Below are positions 16,208 to 24,624 of a stretch of 64,000 nt of DNA, piece after piece. This DNA is from an uncultured Clostridia bacterium (GTDB taxonomy: Bacteria > Bacillota > Clostridia > Christensenellales > Aristaeellaceae): NCBI GenBank assembly GCA_946414315.1, contig CAMKNZ010000006.1, forward strand, positions 33,848-97,847. Direction: 5' to 3'. Position numbers and translations under genes: made by a program. The first letter of the stretch is position 1. Each line of letters starts with the position of its first letter. The notes under the pieces are model-generated. The model was not told where the DNA came from. It did not search any database and was given only the letters and a program-made list of their open reading frames with translations.

Positions 16208-16864
16208 ATGAAACACAAACGATTAAACCGGGACGCCTGGGGGTTTCAGTATTATCCGTATTACCAGATGCGGATCGATCACGAACTGTTCCATGGGCTG
16301 GCTTGCCTGATCCGTTTCACAGACGGAGAAAAAAACTATTGGCAGATGCCCACAGCCGGCAGGGTTCAGGTCACCGGGAGCGGAATGACCTGGTTGGAAC
16401 TGATCCCGGACGATACGCACCGGGTGATCACGGTTTTCTATTTCCCGGACGGAACCCACGAAGAAAGCAGGAACAGGTATCCTGTTCCTGCAAATCCGCT
16501 TTACCAGCCTTCTCTCTGGTATATTGATGTCATCGAAGACATGGAACAGGATGAAGACGGTGTCGCGGTTTTCGTCGATAAATACCTGGACGTCATTATA
16601 TCCCCGGAGGGGGACATCAAAATCGACGACCGGGACGAACTGGATGCCGCTTATGCTTCAGGCGAACTGAATAAAGCGCAGTATGACGAGGCCCTGGCAG
16701 AATGCGGACATATCCTTCATGAATACTGTGGAGACATTCGGAAAACAGACGCATGGAGCGCTGCAATCCGGCAAATCGTTGAGGATCGGATTACACAGGG
16801 AGAACCGATCACGATATCCCGGGAGGTTCGCAGACTGAACAGCAAACAGGTGTTCCCGAAATGA
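16208..16864 (+). CDS. DUF402 family protein
   Basis: 218 aa, cytosolic. The central part matches DUF402 proteins: VITVFYFPDGTHEESRNRY, then LWYIDVIEDMEQDEDGVAVF and DKYLDVIISPEGDIKIDDRD with an acidic helix ELDAAYASGELNKAQYDEAL. The acidic clusters bind divalent metals in characterised relatives (FomD-like and nucleoside-diphosphate phosphatases). The natural substrate is unknown here. AGAAGGA precedes the ATG. The HAD gene follows 25 bases later and may be co-transcribed. Confidence 0.8.
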   Translation: MKHKRLNRDAWGFQYYPYYQMRIDHELFHGLACLIRFTDGEKNYWQMPTAGRVQVTGSGMTWLELIPDDTHRVITVFYFPDGTHEESRNRYPVPANPLYQPSLWYIDVIEDMEQDEDGVAVFVDKYLDVIISPEGDIKIDDRDELDAAYASGELNKAQYDEALAECGHILHEYCGDIRKTDAWSAAIRQIVEDRITQGEPITISREVRRLNSKQVFPK

Positions 16865-16889
16865 AAGCGACAACGAGAAAGAGGCTGCC

Positions 16890-17588
16890 ATGAGATATAA
16901 GGCGATCTTCTTTGACCGGGACAATACGCTGACATACTATAATCCTGAAAAGGTCAGATGGCAGCATGAGATTGTCTCGTCGTGGAGCGGGAAACCGCTT
17001 GACCTGCCGTATGACAAGATGATGCAGCTGTTTGACCGGGCGGCTGAAGGCAGAAAGCCGTGGTACAGGGACATTGAAGAGGAGAAAGCCTTTTTCCGCC
17101 GGTACTATAAACACCTGCTCATTGTCGAAGGTGCGGAAGAAAACATTGAGGAGAGGGCAGACCTGCTTTTCAGGGAGTTGTGGTGCAACAATGACCGCCT
17201 TCTTTTTCCGGAAACAGCCGGTGTTCTGGAATATTTCCACAGGCACGGCTTTAAGATGGGCGTGATCAGCGACACGTCTCCCTCCTTGGAGTATACTTTG
17301 CAGCAACTCGGTATTGCGGAATACTTTTCTTCTTTTACCGCAAGTTCCCTTGTCGGGGCAGGCAAGCCATCGCCGGTCATTTTCAATGCAGCGCTTGATT
17401 CGCTTGGGGTAACGGCAGGAGAGAGTATCTATGTCGACGATTATCCGCCGGAAGCCGACGGCGCGAGAGCGCTCGGATTCACATCGTTCCTGATAGACAG
17501 AAAAGCGGAAACTGCGGGCGAATGGACCATCACGAGCCTGCAGGAGCTGATCAGCTTCATCGAAAGCATCGGAGGACCGGATATATAA
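16890..17588 (+). CDS. HAD-superfamily hydrolase
   Basis: 232 aa. Motif I is FFDRDNTLT (Asp9, Asp11), motif II is in VISDTSP, motif III Lys is near GAGKPSP and motif IV is YVDDYPPEADGARALG: a complete class-I HAD with a helical cap (residues 20-95). Members are phosphatases of small phospho-metabolites; beta-phosphoglucomutase or phosphoglycolate phosphatase activity cannot be told apart by eye. AAAGAGG precedes the start. It is followed by a membrane protein gene after about 75 bases. Confidence 0.88.
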   Translation: MRYKAIFFDRDNTLTYYNPEKVRWQHEIVSSWSGKPLDLPYDKMMQLFDRAAEGRKPWYRDIEEEKAFFRRYYKHLLIVEGAEENIEERADLLFRELWCNNDRLLFPETAGVLEYFHRHGFKMGVISDTSPSLEYTLQQLGIAEYFSSFTASSLVGAGKPSPVIFNAALDSLGVTAGESIYVDDYPPEADGARALGFTSFLIDRKAETAGEWTITSLQELISFIESIGGPDI

Positions 17589-17662
17589 AGGAACAGGGAA
17601 ATCCGCTCCGACGGAAAACGGAACGGGACAGCAACCCCAAAATACGAAGGAGGAAAAACATT

Positions 17663-18322
17663 ATGGCTACGGTTTACCAGGTTGTCTGCTCGCTGCTTAT
17701 TGTTGCAGCAACCGTCTTTTTTGCGCGGCGAAACAATATGGCGCAAACCGGCGGAACAAAAGCACAAATGTGTCTGGCGCTGTTTCAGGTCCTTCTCTTT
17801 GGCTGGTTCTTTGCTTTATGCGCATCAGACATTCTTGATGTCAGGGTCAGTTTCTCGTATGTTCGTTTTATCCTGAACGTGTTTTATACACTGGCTTTTG
17901 CGTCGGTCGCTGTTTATACATTTGTCTATAAGCATAAAGATGACGGCCGGGTTTTCAGATGTGTGGTATGGGCCTATATTGCGTTGATCGCTGTTCAGTG
18001 CTTCGTGTTTCCCTACGGGACAGAAAAAGAAATCCTGCGGATCATTGAAGCCCTGGAAGGGGCTGTGGTCTTCGCCCTGCTGTTCACCCTGCTGTTCAGG
18101 ATGGAAAACGAAGCATTAAGCAGAAAAATCCTGATCGCGGCAGTCGTCCTGGAGTTTTTGATTGCAGCGGAGAACGTGATACTGCCGTTTGCTTCGATCA
18201 CGGAAGATCCGGAGGCTGCCGATATTCCGATGAATTATGCTTCACTCTTTATGCGGCCGGTTCTTTTCGCGACGCTGGCGCTTCTGAATCAGGTGCGGCT
18301 TGATATCAAGAAGCGGAACTGA
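17663..18322 (+). CDS. Integral membrane protein of unknown function
   Basis: 219 aa with about six to seven hydrophobic segments (roughly residues 5-22, 37-57, 65-85, 97-115, 125-145, 150-170, 190-210) and short charged loops. No catalytic motif or family is recognised; the even spacing resembles small 7TM-type proteins. ATG 17663 was chosen because AAGGAGGAAA lies just upstream. No terminator was seen after it. Confidence 0.75.
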   Translation: MATVYQVVCSLLIVAATVFFARRNNMAQTGGTKAQMCLALFQVLLFGWFFALCASDILDVRVSFSYVRFILNVFYTLAFASVAVYTFVYKHKDDGRVFRCVVWAYIALIAVQCFVFPYGTEKEILRIIEALEGAVVFALLFTLLFRMENEALSRKILIAAVVLEFLIAAENVILPFASITEDPEAADIPMNYASLFMRPVLFATLALLNQVRLDIKKRN

Positions 18323-18504
18323 ACCGTAAATCATTCTATCCGCCGATGGCTCCGGACGGGCCCGGGGAGATATAAAGATCGGAATGCCTGAAACCGCATA
18401 CCGCAAAATCGCTGCGGCAGGACGGGAAGAATAAAGCAAAATCATCGGGATGGTGAAGCCCGCGGGGGGGGGTACAGTTAGGGTATAAAACCGTTTTCCG
18501 GCGT
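18323..18504. other. Non-coding stretch before the tRNA terminator
   Basis: About 180 bases without a credible gene on either strand. It contains a run of nine G at 18464-18472. No promoter, repeat or RNA structure could be supported. Confidence 0.5.
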
Positions 18505-18537
18505 AAAAAAAGCCCTGCAGACGTTGATCTGCAGGGC
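18505..18537 (-). terminator. Terminator of the tRNA-Gln/tRNA-Glu transcript
   Basis: The stem GCCCTGCAGA / TCTGCAGGGC with a 6-base loop is followed on the minus strand by a run of seven T (18505-18511). It starts 11 bases beyond the tRNA-Glu 3' end. Confidence 0.9.
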
Positions 18538-18547
18538 ATAAAAAAAG

Positions 18548-18620
18548 CAGCTCCGACGGGATTCGAACCCGTGTTTCAGCCTTGAGAGGGCCGCGTCCTA
18601 GGCCTCTAGACAACGGAGCC
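18548..18620 (-). tRNA. tRNA-Glu (anticodon CTC)
   Basis: The minus strand folds as a tRNA: acceptor GGCTCCG / CGGAGCT (first pair G-U), anticodon stem CGGCC / GGCTG with loop CTCTCAA, and T arm ACGGG-TTCGAAT-CCCGT. Anticodon CTC reads GAG. CCA is not encoded. It is the second gene of a two-tRNA transcript. Confidence 0.95.
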
Positions 18621-18633
18621 AGAAAAAGAAAAG

Positions 18634-18704
18634 CTGGGGAACTAGGATTCGAACCTAGACAATACGAGTCAGAGTCGTAGGTGCTGCCGTTACACCATTC
18701 CCCA
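18634..18704 (-). tRNA. tRNA-Gln (anticodon CTG)
   Basis: The minus strand folds as a tRNA: acceptor TGGGGAA / TTCCCCA, anticodon stem TACGA / TCGTA with loop CTCTGAC, and T arm CTAGG-TTCGAAT-CCTAG. Anticodon CTG reads CAG. The first pair is U-A, weak as in bacterial tRNA-Gln recognised by GlnRS. CCA is not encoded. Confidence 0.95.
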
Positions 18705-18725
18705 TCGGCTTTAGCCGCGAAATGC

Positions 18726-18754
18726 ATTATAACAGAGCGGATAATGTGTGTCAA
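18726..18754 (-). promoter_or_regulatory. Consensus promoter of the tRNA pair
   Basis: Minus-strand TTGACA (complement of 18749-18754) and TATAAT (complement of 18726-18731) with exactly 17 bases between are a perfect vegetative promoter about 20 bases before tRNA-Gln. The upstream edge abuts the gltX terminator. Confidence 0.92.
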
Positions 18755-18756
18755 GT

Positions 18757-18793
18757 AAAAAATACCGGAAACCCGTCAGGAGTTTCCGGTATT
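18757..18793 (-). terminator. Terminator of glnS-gltX
   Basis: The stem AATACCGGAAAC / GTTTCCGGTATT is followed on the minus strand by a T-run (18757-18762). It ends two bases before the -35 hexamer of the tRNA promoter. Confidence 0.85.
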
Positions 18794-18829
18794 GTTGTTT
18801 CAAAGGACCCTTTCCCTGTCCGGGATGCG

Positions 18830-20278
18830 TCAGCCCAGCTTTTCAAGGGAAGCCTTCATGCGGCGGAGGGTTTCATCCTTGCCGAGAAGATAGGCGATCT
18901 CGAAGGCTCCGCCGGGAGTGGATTCCTGGCCGGAGATGGCAATGCGCATGGGCCAGAGCACGGAGCCGGTCTTGCGCTCCCACTGCTGGATTTTTTCCAT
19001 GACGACGTCGTGGATGTTCGCCTCAGTCCAGTCGGAGATGCCCTCGAGGACAGGGATCAGCAGGGGGAGGACTTCCTTAGCGACAGACTCGTCACTCTTC
19101 TGCTTCTTGTTGAAGAAGATGGCGGTGTCGTAGTCCGGCATTTCCGCCAGGAAGGCGATCTTCTCCGGAATGCGGGAGAAGATATCCGTGCGGCTCTGCA
19201 TGAGCTCCGCCAGGCGGCGGTAGTCCACGTTCTTTCCGGCGAGGACCTTGTCAAACCACGGAGCGGCTTTCTCCAGATAAGCTTCCGGATCCATCTTCGC
19301 CACATACTGGCTGTTCATCCACTCCAGCTTGTTGACGTCAAAAATGCCGGGGGAATTGTTGATGCGGTGGATGTCGAAGACTTCCACCAGCTCCGGCAGG
19401 GTGAAGAATTCCTGGTCGTTGCCGGGATTCCAGCCGACCAGCGCCAGGTAGTTGATCAGCGCCTCGGTCAGGAAACCTTTTTCGATATAGTCGGAATAAT
19501 AGGCGTCGCCGTCCCGCTTGGAAAGCTTGTGGGTGGCGTCCCGCATGACGGTGGGCAGATGAATGTAGGTCGGGATGTCCCAGCCCAGGGCGGTGTACAG
19601 GTAGTTGTAGCGGGGCGTGGAGGAAAGGTATTCCATGCCGCGCATCACATGGGTGATGCCCATGAGATGGTCGTCGATGACGTTGGCGAAGTTATAGGTG
19701 GGCATACCGTCCTGCTTGATGAGGACCATGTCGTCCATGGACTCCGCGTTCTGGAAGGTCATGTCTCCGAAAACCACGTCGCTGTAGCTGGTCTCGCCCT
19801 CGGTGGGGGCGTTCATGCGGATGGTGTACGGAATGCCGGCGGCCTTCTTCGCGGCGATCTCGTCGGGAGAAAGGTGCAGGCAGTGCTTATCATACTTCCA
19901 GGTGCCGCCGGCGGCTTCCACTTTGGCTTTGCGCTCTTCGATCTCTTCCTTGGAGCAGAAGCAGTAATAGGCGTGGCCTGACTGAACAAGCTGCTCGGCG
20001 TAGGGGAGATAGGTGGATTTACGCTCGGACTGGATATAGGGGCCGACAGGGCCGCCGACGTCGGGACCTTCGTCCCAGTTCAGGCCGCAGGCGCGGAGGG
20101 TATCGTAAATGACCTCGGTGGCGCCTTCGACGTAGCGCTCCTGGTCGGTATCCTCAATACGCAGGATAAACCGGCCGTTGTTCTGTTTTGCGAACAGATA
20201 GGCATAGAGGGCGGTGCGGACGCCGCCCAGGTGCATAAAGCCCGTTGGGGACGGGGCAAAACGTGTTCTTACTGTCAT
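18830..20278 (-). CDS. gltX: Glutamyl-tRNA synthetase
   Basis: GluRS charges tRNA-Glu with glutamate. 482 aa, a class I synthetase: the HIGH-like motif is in FAPSPTGFMHLGGVRTALY (residues 7-25), the RIEDTDQER segment follows, and the KMSKS equivalent is KLSKRDGDAYY near residue 247. A CFC/C-type zinc-like cluster, AYYCFCSKEE, lies near residue 104. GAGGAAA precedes the start. It lies 36 bases after glnS on the same transcript. Whether it is discriminating or also charges tRNA-Gln cannot be read by eye; the adjacent glnS makes discrimination plausible. Confidence 0.97.
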   Translation of the reverse strand: MTVRTRFAPSPTGFMHLGGVRTALYAYLFAKQNNGRFILRIEDTDQERYVEGATEVIYDTLRACGLNWDEGPDVGGPVGPYIQSERKSTYLPYAEQLVQSGHAYYCFCSKEEIEERKAKVEAAGGTWKYDKHCLHLSPDEIAAKKAAGIPYTIRMNAPTEGETSYSDVVFGDMTFQNAESMDDMVLIKQDGMPTYNFANVIDDHLMGITHVMRGMEYLSSTPRYNYLYTALGWDIPTYIHLPTVMRDATHKLSKRDGDAYYSDYIEKGFLTEALINYLALVGWNPGNDQEFFTLPELVEVFDIHRINNSPGIFDVNKLEWMNSQYVAKMDPEAYLEKAAPWFDKVLAGKNVDYRRLAELMQSRTDIFSRIPEKIAFLAEMPDYDTAIFFNKKQKSDESVAKEVLPLLIPVLEGISDWTEANIHDVVMEKIQQWERKTGSVLWPMRIAISGQESTPGGAFEIAYLLGKDETLRRMKASLEKLG

Positions 20279-20314
20279 TTTGATTTCCTCAATTCATCAT
20301 TCATCATTTTACGG

Positions 20315-22006
20315 TCAGGCCTGGGCGGTCTGCTTCGCGAAGGTGTCGCGGAGGCCGACGGTACGGTTGTAGACCGGCAGGGCGTCGGTGGAGTCCGGAT
20401 CCTTGCAGAAATAACCGGTACGCAGGAACTGGAAGGAGGTGCCGGTCTCCGCTTCAGCGATGACCTTTTCGGCATAGCCGCGGCAGACCTTCAGGCTTTC
20501 CGGGTTCAGGCGGGAGATGAAGTCCTTCTTGTCCGCTTCGGCTTCCTCATCGTCCAGGTTGTCGTTGAGGAGGGGCTCATAGAGCCGGGCTTCGAAGGGG
20601 ATGCAGTCATCGGCAGGGACCCAGTGGAGGGTCTTGCCCTTGATCTTCCGGTCGGCGCCGGCGCTGCCGGAGAAGGAATCCAGGTCCACGGTACAGTGCA
20701 CCTCGGTGACGTTGCCTTCCGCGTCCTTGACGCAGTCGTCGCAGCGGACGATATAGGCGCCCTTGAGGCGGACTTCATTGCCGGGGAACATCCGCTGGTA
20801 TTTCTTCACGGGGACTTCCATGAAGTCTTCCCGGTCGATCCAGAGTTCCCTGCCGAAGGCGAGGGTCCGTTCGCCCATCTCCGGATGGTCCGGATGGTTT
20901 TCCAGGGTTACGGTCTTCGTTTCGCCTTCCGGCCAGTTGGTGAGGACCACCTTCAGGGGATCCAGCACGGCCATGGCCCGGGGCGCGGTTTCGCCCAGGA
21001 CGTCGCGGACGCAGTGCTCCAGCACAGCGTAGTCCACTACGGAATCAGCCTTGCTCATGCCGATGGTGTCCACAAAGTTCCGGATGGCCATGGCGGGATA
21101 GCCGCGGCGGCGCATGGCGGAAAGGGTGGGCATCCGGGGATCGTCCCAGCCGGCGACATAATGGCCTTCCACCAGCTGGCGGAGATAACGCTTGGACATG
21201 ACCGTGCCGGTCATATTCAGGCGGGAGAACTCGATCTGGCGGGGACGGGCGGGCAGCATGTCCGCGCTCTTTTCCACGACCCAGTCATACAGGGGACGGT
21301 GGATTTCATATTCCAGGGAGCACATGGAATGGCTGATGCCTTCCAGGGCGTCGCCGATGGGGTGGGAGAAGTCGTACATGGGATAGATGCACCACTTGTT
21401 CCCGGTGCGCCAGTGCTCCTTGTACAGGATGCGGTACATGGCGGGATCCCGCATGACGATGTTCGGGGAGGCCATGTCGATCTTCATCCGGAGGGTCTTG
21501 CTGCCTTCCGGGAATTCGCCGGCCTTCATGCGGCGGAACAGATCCAGGCTTTCTTCCGCAGGACGGTCGCGCCAGGGGCTGTTCTTTCCGGGCTCGGTGA
21601 GGGTGCCGCGGTATTCGCGCATCTCATCCTTGCTCAGTTCGTCGACATAGGCGAGGCCGCGGCGGATCCACTCCTCGGCGATCTCGTAGCACTTGTCGTA
21701 ATAATCGGAGGCGTAGAACTCGCCGCCGGTCCAGTGGAAGCCCAGCCAGTGGATATCCCGCTTGATGGCTTCCACGTATTCGGTGTCTTCCTTGGCGGGG
21801 TTGGTGTCGTCAAAGCGCAGGTTGCACTTGCCGCCGTATTTCTCCGCGGTAAGGAAGTCCATGATCAGGGCCTTGCAGTGGCCGATATGCATATATCCGT
21901 TGGGTTCCGGGGGAAAGCGGGTATGGACTTCGGTGTAGCGCTTGTCCTCCAGGTCCTTGTCGATCGCGTCCCAGATAAAATTGCCGCGTGCGTTGGTCTC
22001 TTCCAT
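20315..22006 (-). CDS. glnS: Glutaminyl-tRNA synthetase
   Basis: GlnRS charges tRNA-Gln directly with glutamine. 563 aa. The GlnRS-specific TRFPPEPNGYMHIGHCKA contains HIGH at residues 40-43; RFDDTNPAKEDTEYV follows and VMSKRYL near residue 268 is the KMSKS equivalent. The C-terminal anticodon-binding beta-barrels (from about residue 340) are present at full length. Most Firmicutes make Gln-tRNA through GatCAB transamidation and lack GlnRS; some Clostridia have it, and transfer from proteobacteria is the usual explanation. AAGGAG precedes the ATG. Confidence 0.97.
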   Translation of the reverse strand: MEETNARGNFIWDAIDKDLEDKRYTEVHTRFPPEPNGYMHIGHCKALIMDFLTAEKYGGKCNLRFDDTNPAKEDTEYVEAIKRDIHWLGFHWTGGEFYASDYYDKCYEIAEEWIRRGLAYVDELSKDEMREYRGTLTEPGKNSPWRDRPAEESLDLFRRMKAGEFPEGSKTLRMKIDMASPNIVMRDPAMYRILYKEHWRTGNKWCIYPMYDFSHPIGDALEGISHSMCSLEYEIHRPLYDWVVEKSADMLPARPRQIEFSRLNMTGTVMSKRYLRQLVEGHYVAGWDDPRMPTLSAMRRRGYPAMAIRNFVDTIGMSKADSVVDYAVLEHCVRDVLGETAPRAMAVLDPLKVVLTNWPEGETKTVTLENHPDHPEMGERTLAFGRELWIDREDFMEVPVKKYQRMFPGNEVRLKGAYIVRCDDCVKDAEGNVTEVHCTVDLDSFSGSAGADRKIKGKTLHWVPADDCIPFEARLYEPLLNDNLDDEEAEADKKDFISRLNPESLKVCRGYAEKVIAEAETGTSFQFLRTGYFCKDPDSTDALPVYNRTVGLRDTFAKQTAQA

Positions 22007-22041
22007 GGTTCATTCTCCTTCCCGTGAGAAACGCTTGCTTC

Positions 22042-22070
22042 ATTATATAAAAAGAACAGGAGAGAAGCAA
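22042..22070 (-). promoter_or_regulatory. Promoter of glnS-gltX
   Basis: Minus-strand TTGCTT (complement of 22065-22070) and TATAAT (complement of 22042-22047) with a 17-base spacer lie about 35 bases before the glnS start. The leader is too short for a T-box. Confidence 0.8.
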
Positions 22071-22102
22071 GAAAAAACTTGCGTACAACATGCAGGAAAG
22101 TA

Positions 22103-22132
22103 TTGTTTTTTCTTCACTATATGTTGTATAAT
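22103..22132 (+). promoter_or_regulatory. Promoter of ireB
   Basis: TTGTTT (22103-22108) and TATAAT (22127-22132) with an 18-base spacer lie 35 bases before the ireB start, divergent from the glnS promoter. Confidence 0.75.
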
Positions 22133-22166
22133 ATATTGAAAGGCGCAATATAAGGGGGGCATCAGT

Positions 22167-22421
22167 ATGGAAGAACTGTTCAACACCCATAAAATGGACC
22201 CGATCGTGGGCACCGGAAACGAGGCACACGACATCATCATGTACGTCTATAAAGCGCTGCAGACAAAGGGTTACGACCCGATCACACAGCTGGTCGGCTA
22301 TCTCGTCACCGGGGAACCGACATACATCACCAGCTACAATTCTGCACGGAGCCTGATCTGCCGCCTGGAGCGGGACGAGATCCTTGAGGAGCTGGTCCGG
22401 TCCTATCTGGATACGCACTGA
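22167..22421 (+). CDS. ireB: IreB-family regulatory phosphoprotein
   Basis: 84 aa, the UPF0297/IreB family. The segments [36 protein letters not shown] and [13 protein letters not shown] match the family closely. In Enterococcus, IreB is phosphorylated on N-terminal Thr residues by the PASTA kinase IreK and modulates cephalosporin resistance. This version has a short N-terminus with Thr7 as a possible site. In many Firmicutes it precedes ruvX; here a terminator follows and a surface protein comes next. GGGGGG-type purine-rich sequence precedes the start. Confidence 0.92.
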   Translation: MEELFNTHKMDPIVGTGNEAHDIIMYVYKALQTKGYDPITQLVGYLVTGEPTYITSYNSARSLICRLERDEILEELVRSYLDTH

Positions 22422-22433
22422 GCCGTCTTATAC

Positions 22434-22462
22434 ACGGTGCCGGAAAGACGGCACCGTTTTTT
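22434..22462 (+). terminator. Terminator after ireB
   Basis: The stem ACGGTGCCG / CGGCACCGT with loop GAAAGA and a six-T tail lies 13 bases after the stop codon. Confidence 0.9.
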
Positions 22463-22543
22463 CAATTCGGGAAGGCGCAAACGCCATCATGCGTTGTTAT
22501 ATTGGCAGCAAGAGAAACCTGTATATGATTGAGAGGGATGGAA

Positions 22544-24619
22544 ATGAAGAAGAGAGCGATCGCATGGCTGATCGTGCTGGCGGTATGCCTGAGCGCGGTG
22601 CCCGCGCTGGCGGCCAACGTGTTCCAGTTCACCGAAAAGGTGATCAGCATTTTTGAGGGCGATATCTATCCGACTGAACTGAAACGGGAAGGAAGCTATG
22701 ACGGGGAAGGCGAGATCGTCTACGCCAGCAACCGGGAAGCTGTCGCTACTGTTTCCCAGGAGGGCGTACTGACGGCGGTCAGCAAGGGCAGGGCTGACGT
22801 GACTGCTTCCCTGATGCGGAACGGGAGACGGGTCGGCCAGGCCAAGACGACGGTGAACGTTCTGCGCGCGGTGAACAAGGTGACGCTGAACACCAGCAAG
22901 ATGTCCGTGTATGAGCCGGGCGATCCGGCGGTGGCCGCCCTGCTGAAAGAGCCGACGGACCATCAGGTCATCGTGTTCCCGGCCGGAAGTTATGCGACGC
23001 TGGCCACGACCTGTACACCGGAAGACGCCAGCGACCGGAAGGTAACCTATACATCAACGGACGCCGGGATCGTAAAAATCCAGGGGACCAGCCTGAGGGC
23101 GCTGCAGCGGGGCGAATGCGACCTGACCGTTGCAAGCGTGCAGAATCCGGAAGTCACCCAGACTTTCCGCGTGCTGGTGATCCAGCCTGTCAAGAAGATC
23201 ATGATCGACGCCGGAAGCAGGACGGTCGCGGCGGGATCGACGCTGCAGCTGACCGCGATCTGCCAGCCGGACAACGCTTCCATCAAGGACGTTACCTGGA
23301 CCAGCCGGACCCCGCAGTACGCAACGGTGGATGAAAACGGCATCGTGACCGGCGTGGCCCGGGGAAATGCAAGCATCGTCGCGACAGCCGCGGACGGATC
23401 CCGTGTGGTTGCCAGCGTGACGGTAAACGTCACCCAGCCTGTCGGGTCCATCTCCATGTTAACGCCGGAGGTCCAGGTCATTGCCGGCAGGTCGGCAACA
23501 GCCAAGGCGACTGTGCTGCCCGCGGATGCGTCGGACAAGAAACTGACATGGGCCTCCTCGGACAATTCGATCGCGACGGTCCGCGGAAACGGCCTGACCT
23601 GCCAGGTGACCGGCGTCAAGGCCGGTACGTGCACGATCTATGCAACGAGCGTATCTGACCCGAATGTATCCGCTTCCGCGACAGTGGTCGTCAGCCAGCT
23701 GGTGACAAAGATCGACAACGCGAACGCGCCGGAAGAACTGGACATCCTGGTCGGACAGAGCGTGCAGACCCGCTGGAATATCCAGCCGGAAGACGCGACG
23801 GTGAAGGAACTGACCTTCACGAGCAATTATCCCAAGCTTGCATCGGTGGATGAAAACGGCCTGGTAACCGGCCTGGGACGCTGCGTCGTGACAATCAGGG
23901 CGACTTCCAAAGACGCAGGCAAGAGAACCGGAGCGGTGAGGGTCAACGTGATCCAGCCGGCGACCGGCGTAAGCATGCCGCGGACACGGTATTATATCCA
24001 GCGCGGCGGCAGCGGAAACGTGACGGCCAACGTCGAACCGAAGAACGCCAACAACCGGAAGATCGCCAGCTGGTACAGCTCGGACGAAGGGATCGCGACG
24101 GTCCGCCGCAACGGATCCGCCACCGGCCTGATCTACGGCGCGAGCAGCGGCACGACATACATCACGGCCGTGACGGAAGACGGCGGATTTACCGCTTCGA
24201 CGCAGATCCGGGTCGGCAACTGGAACAGCGCGGTGCTGGTCGAGGAACTGTATGTGGACCAGGACAACAGGATCCGGATCACAATGCGGAACACGACGCA
24301 TGACGTGACGTTCGGCAGAATCATCTTTACTGTCGAATGCTACGATACGGAAGGCAATCCGTTCATCTGCAACCAGGACGGGGAGAGCACGTTCTTTGAA
24401 GCGACCTATCCCCATATCCTCGGGCCCTATGAGAGGACAGTCCACGGTTCTTTCAACTTCGGCAATTACCTGATCGACAGGCCGCTGGGCGGCGTGATCC
24501 TGACGGTGACCGGCTGGAGAGACGTCGACGGAAACCCCTATACGATCCCTGAGAGCGAACGCGTCAGGACAACGTGGAACGGGCTGAATCCGATCAATCC
24601 GGGCGAGGGTGTGGGCTGA
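22544..24619 (+). CDS. Secreted protein with bacterial Ig-like (Big_2) repeats
   Basis: 691 aa from ATG 22544 (GAGAGGG just upstream; other in-frame starts at 22529 and 22538 are less well placed). Signal peptide to about residue 23 (VPALA). About six Ig-like group 2 repeats follow, each with a TWTS/TYTS...ATVDENGIVTGVA...ASIVATAADGS-type signature; clear copies are centred near residues 165, 250, 335, 430 and 520. The C-terminal 150 residues form a different beta-rich domain (RIRITMRNTTHDVTFGRIIF). There is no LPXTG or membrane anchor, so release or non-covalent wall attachment is inferred. The stop overlaps the ribosome-site region of mnmG. Confidence 0.88.
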   Translation: MKKRAIAWLIVLAVCLSAVPALAANVFQFTEKVISIFEGDIYPTELKREGSYDGEGEIVYASNREAVATVSQEGVLTAVSKGRADVTASLMRNGRRVGQAKTTVNVLRAVNKVTLNTSKMSVYEPGDPAVAALLKEPTDHQVIVFPAGSYATLATTCTPEDASDRKVTYTSTDAGIVKIQGTSLRALQRGECDLTVASVQNPEVTQTFRVLVIQPVKKIMIDAGSRTVAAGSTLQLTAICQPDNASIKDVTWTSRTPQYATVDENGIVTGVARGNASIVATAADGSRVVASVTVNVTQPVGSISMLTPEVQVIAGRSATAKATVLPADASDKKLTWASSDNSIATVRGNGLTCQVTGVKAGTCTIYATSVSDPNVSASATVVVSQLVTKIDNANAPEELDILVGQSVQTRWNIQPEDATVKELTFTSNYPKLASVDENGLVTGLGRCVVTIRATSKDAGKRTGAVRVNVIQPATGVSMPRTRYYIQRGGSGNVTANVEPKNANNRKIASWYSSDEGIATVRRNGSATGLIYGASSGTTYITAVTEDGGFTASTQIRVGNWNSAVLVEELYVDQDNRIRITMRNTTHDVTFGRIIFTVECYDTEGNPFICNQDGESTFFEATYPHILGPYERTVHGSFNFGNYLIDRPLGGVILTVTGWRDVDGNPYTIPESERVRTTWNGLNPINPGEGVG

Positions 24620-24624
24620 CAGAA

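Noticed and set aside
17522..17662. N-terminal extension of the 219-aa membrane protein
   Set aside because: The extension overlaps the HAD gene, is polar and unlike a membrane protein start, while ATG 17663 has AAGGAGG.
18464..18472. Run of nine G as a possible phase-variation tract
   Set aside because: It lies in non-coding DNA and does not coincide with a promoter spacer or a gene; no switching mechanism can be supported.
22007..22166. T-box or riboswitch upstream of glnS
   Set aside because: The leader between promoter and start is only about 35 bases, too short for a T-box; no specifier stem or T-box sequence is visible.
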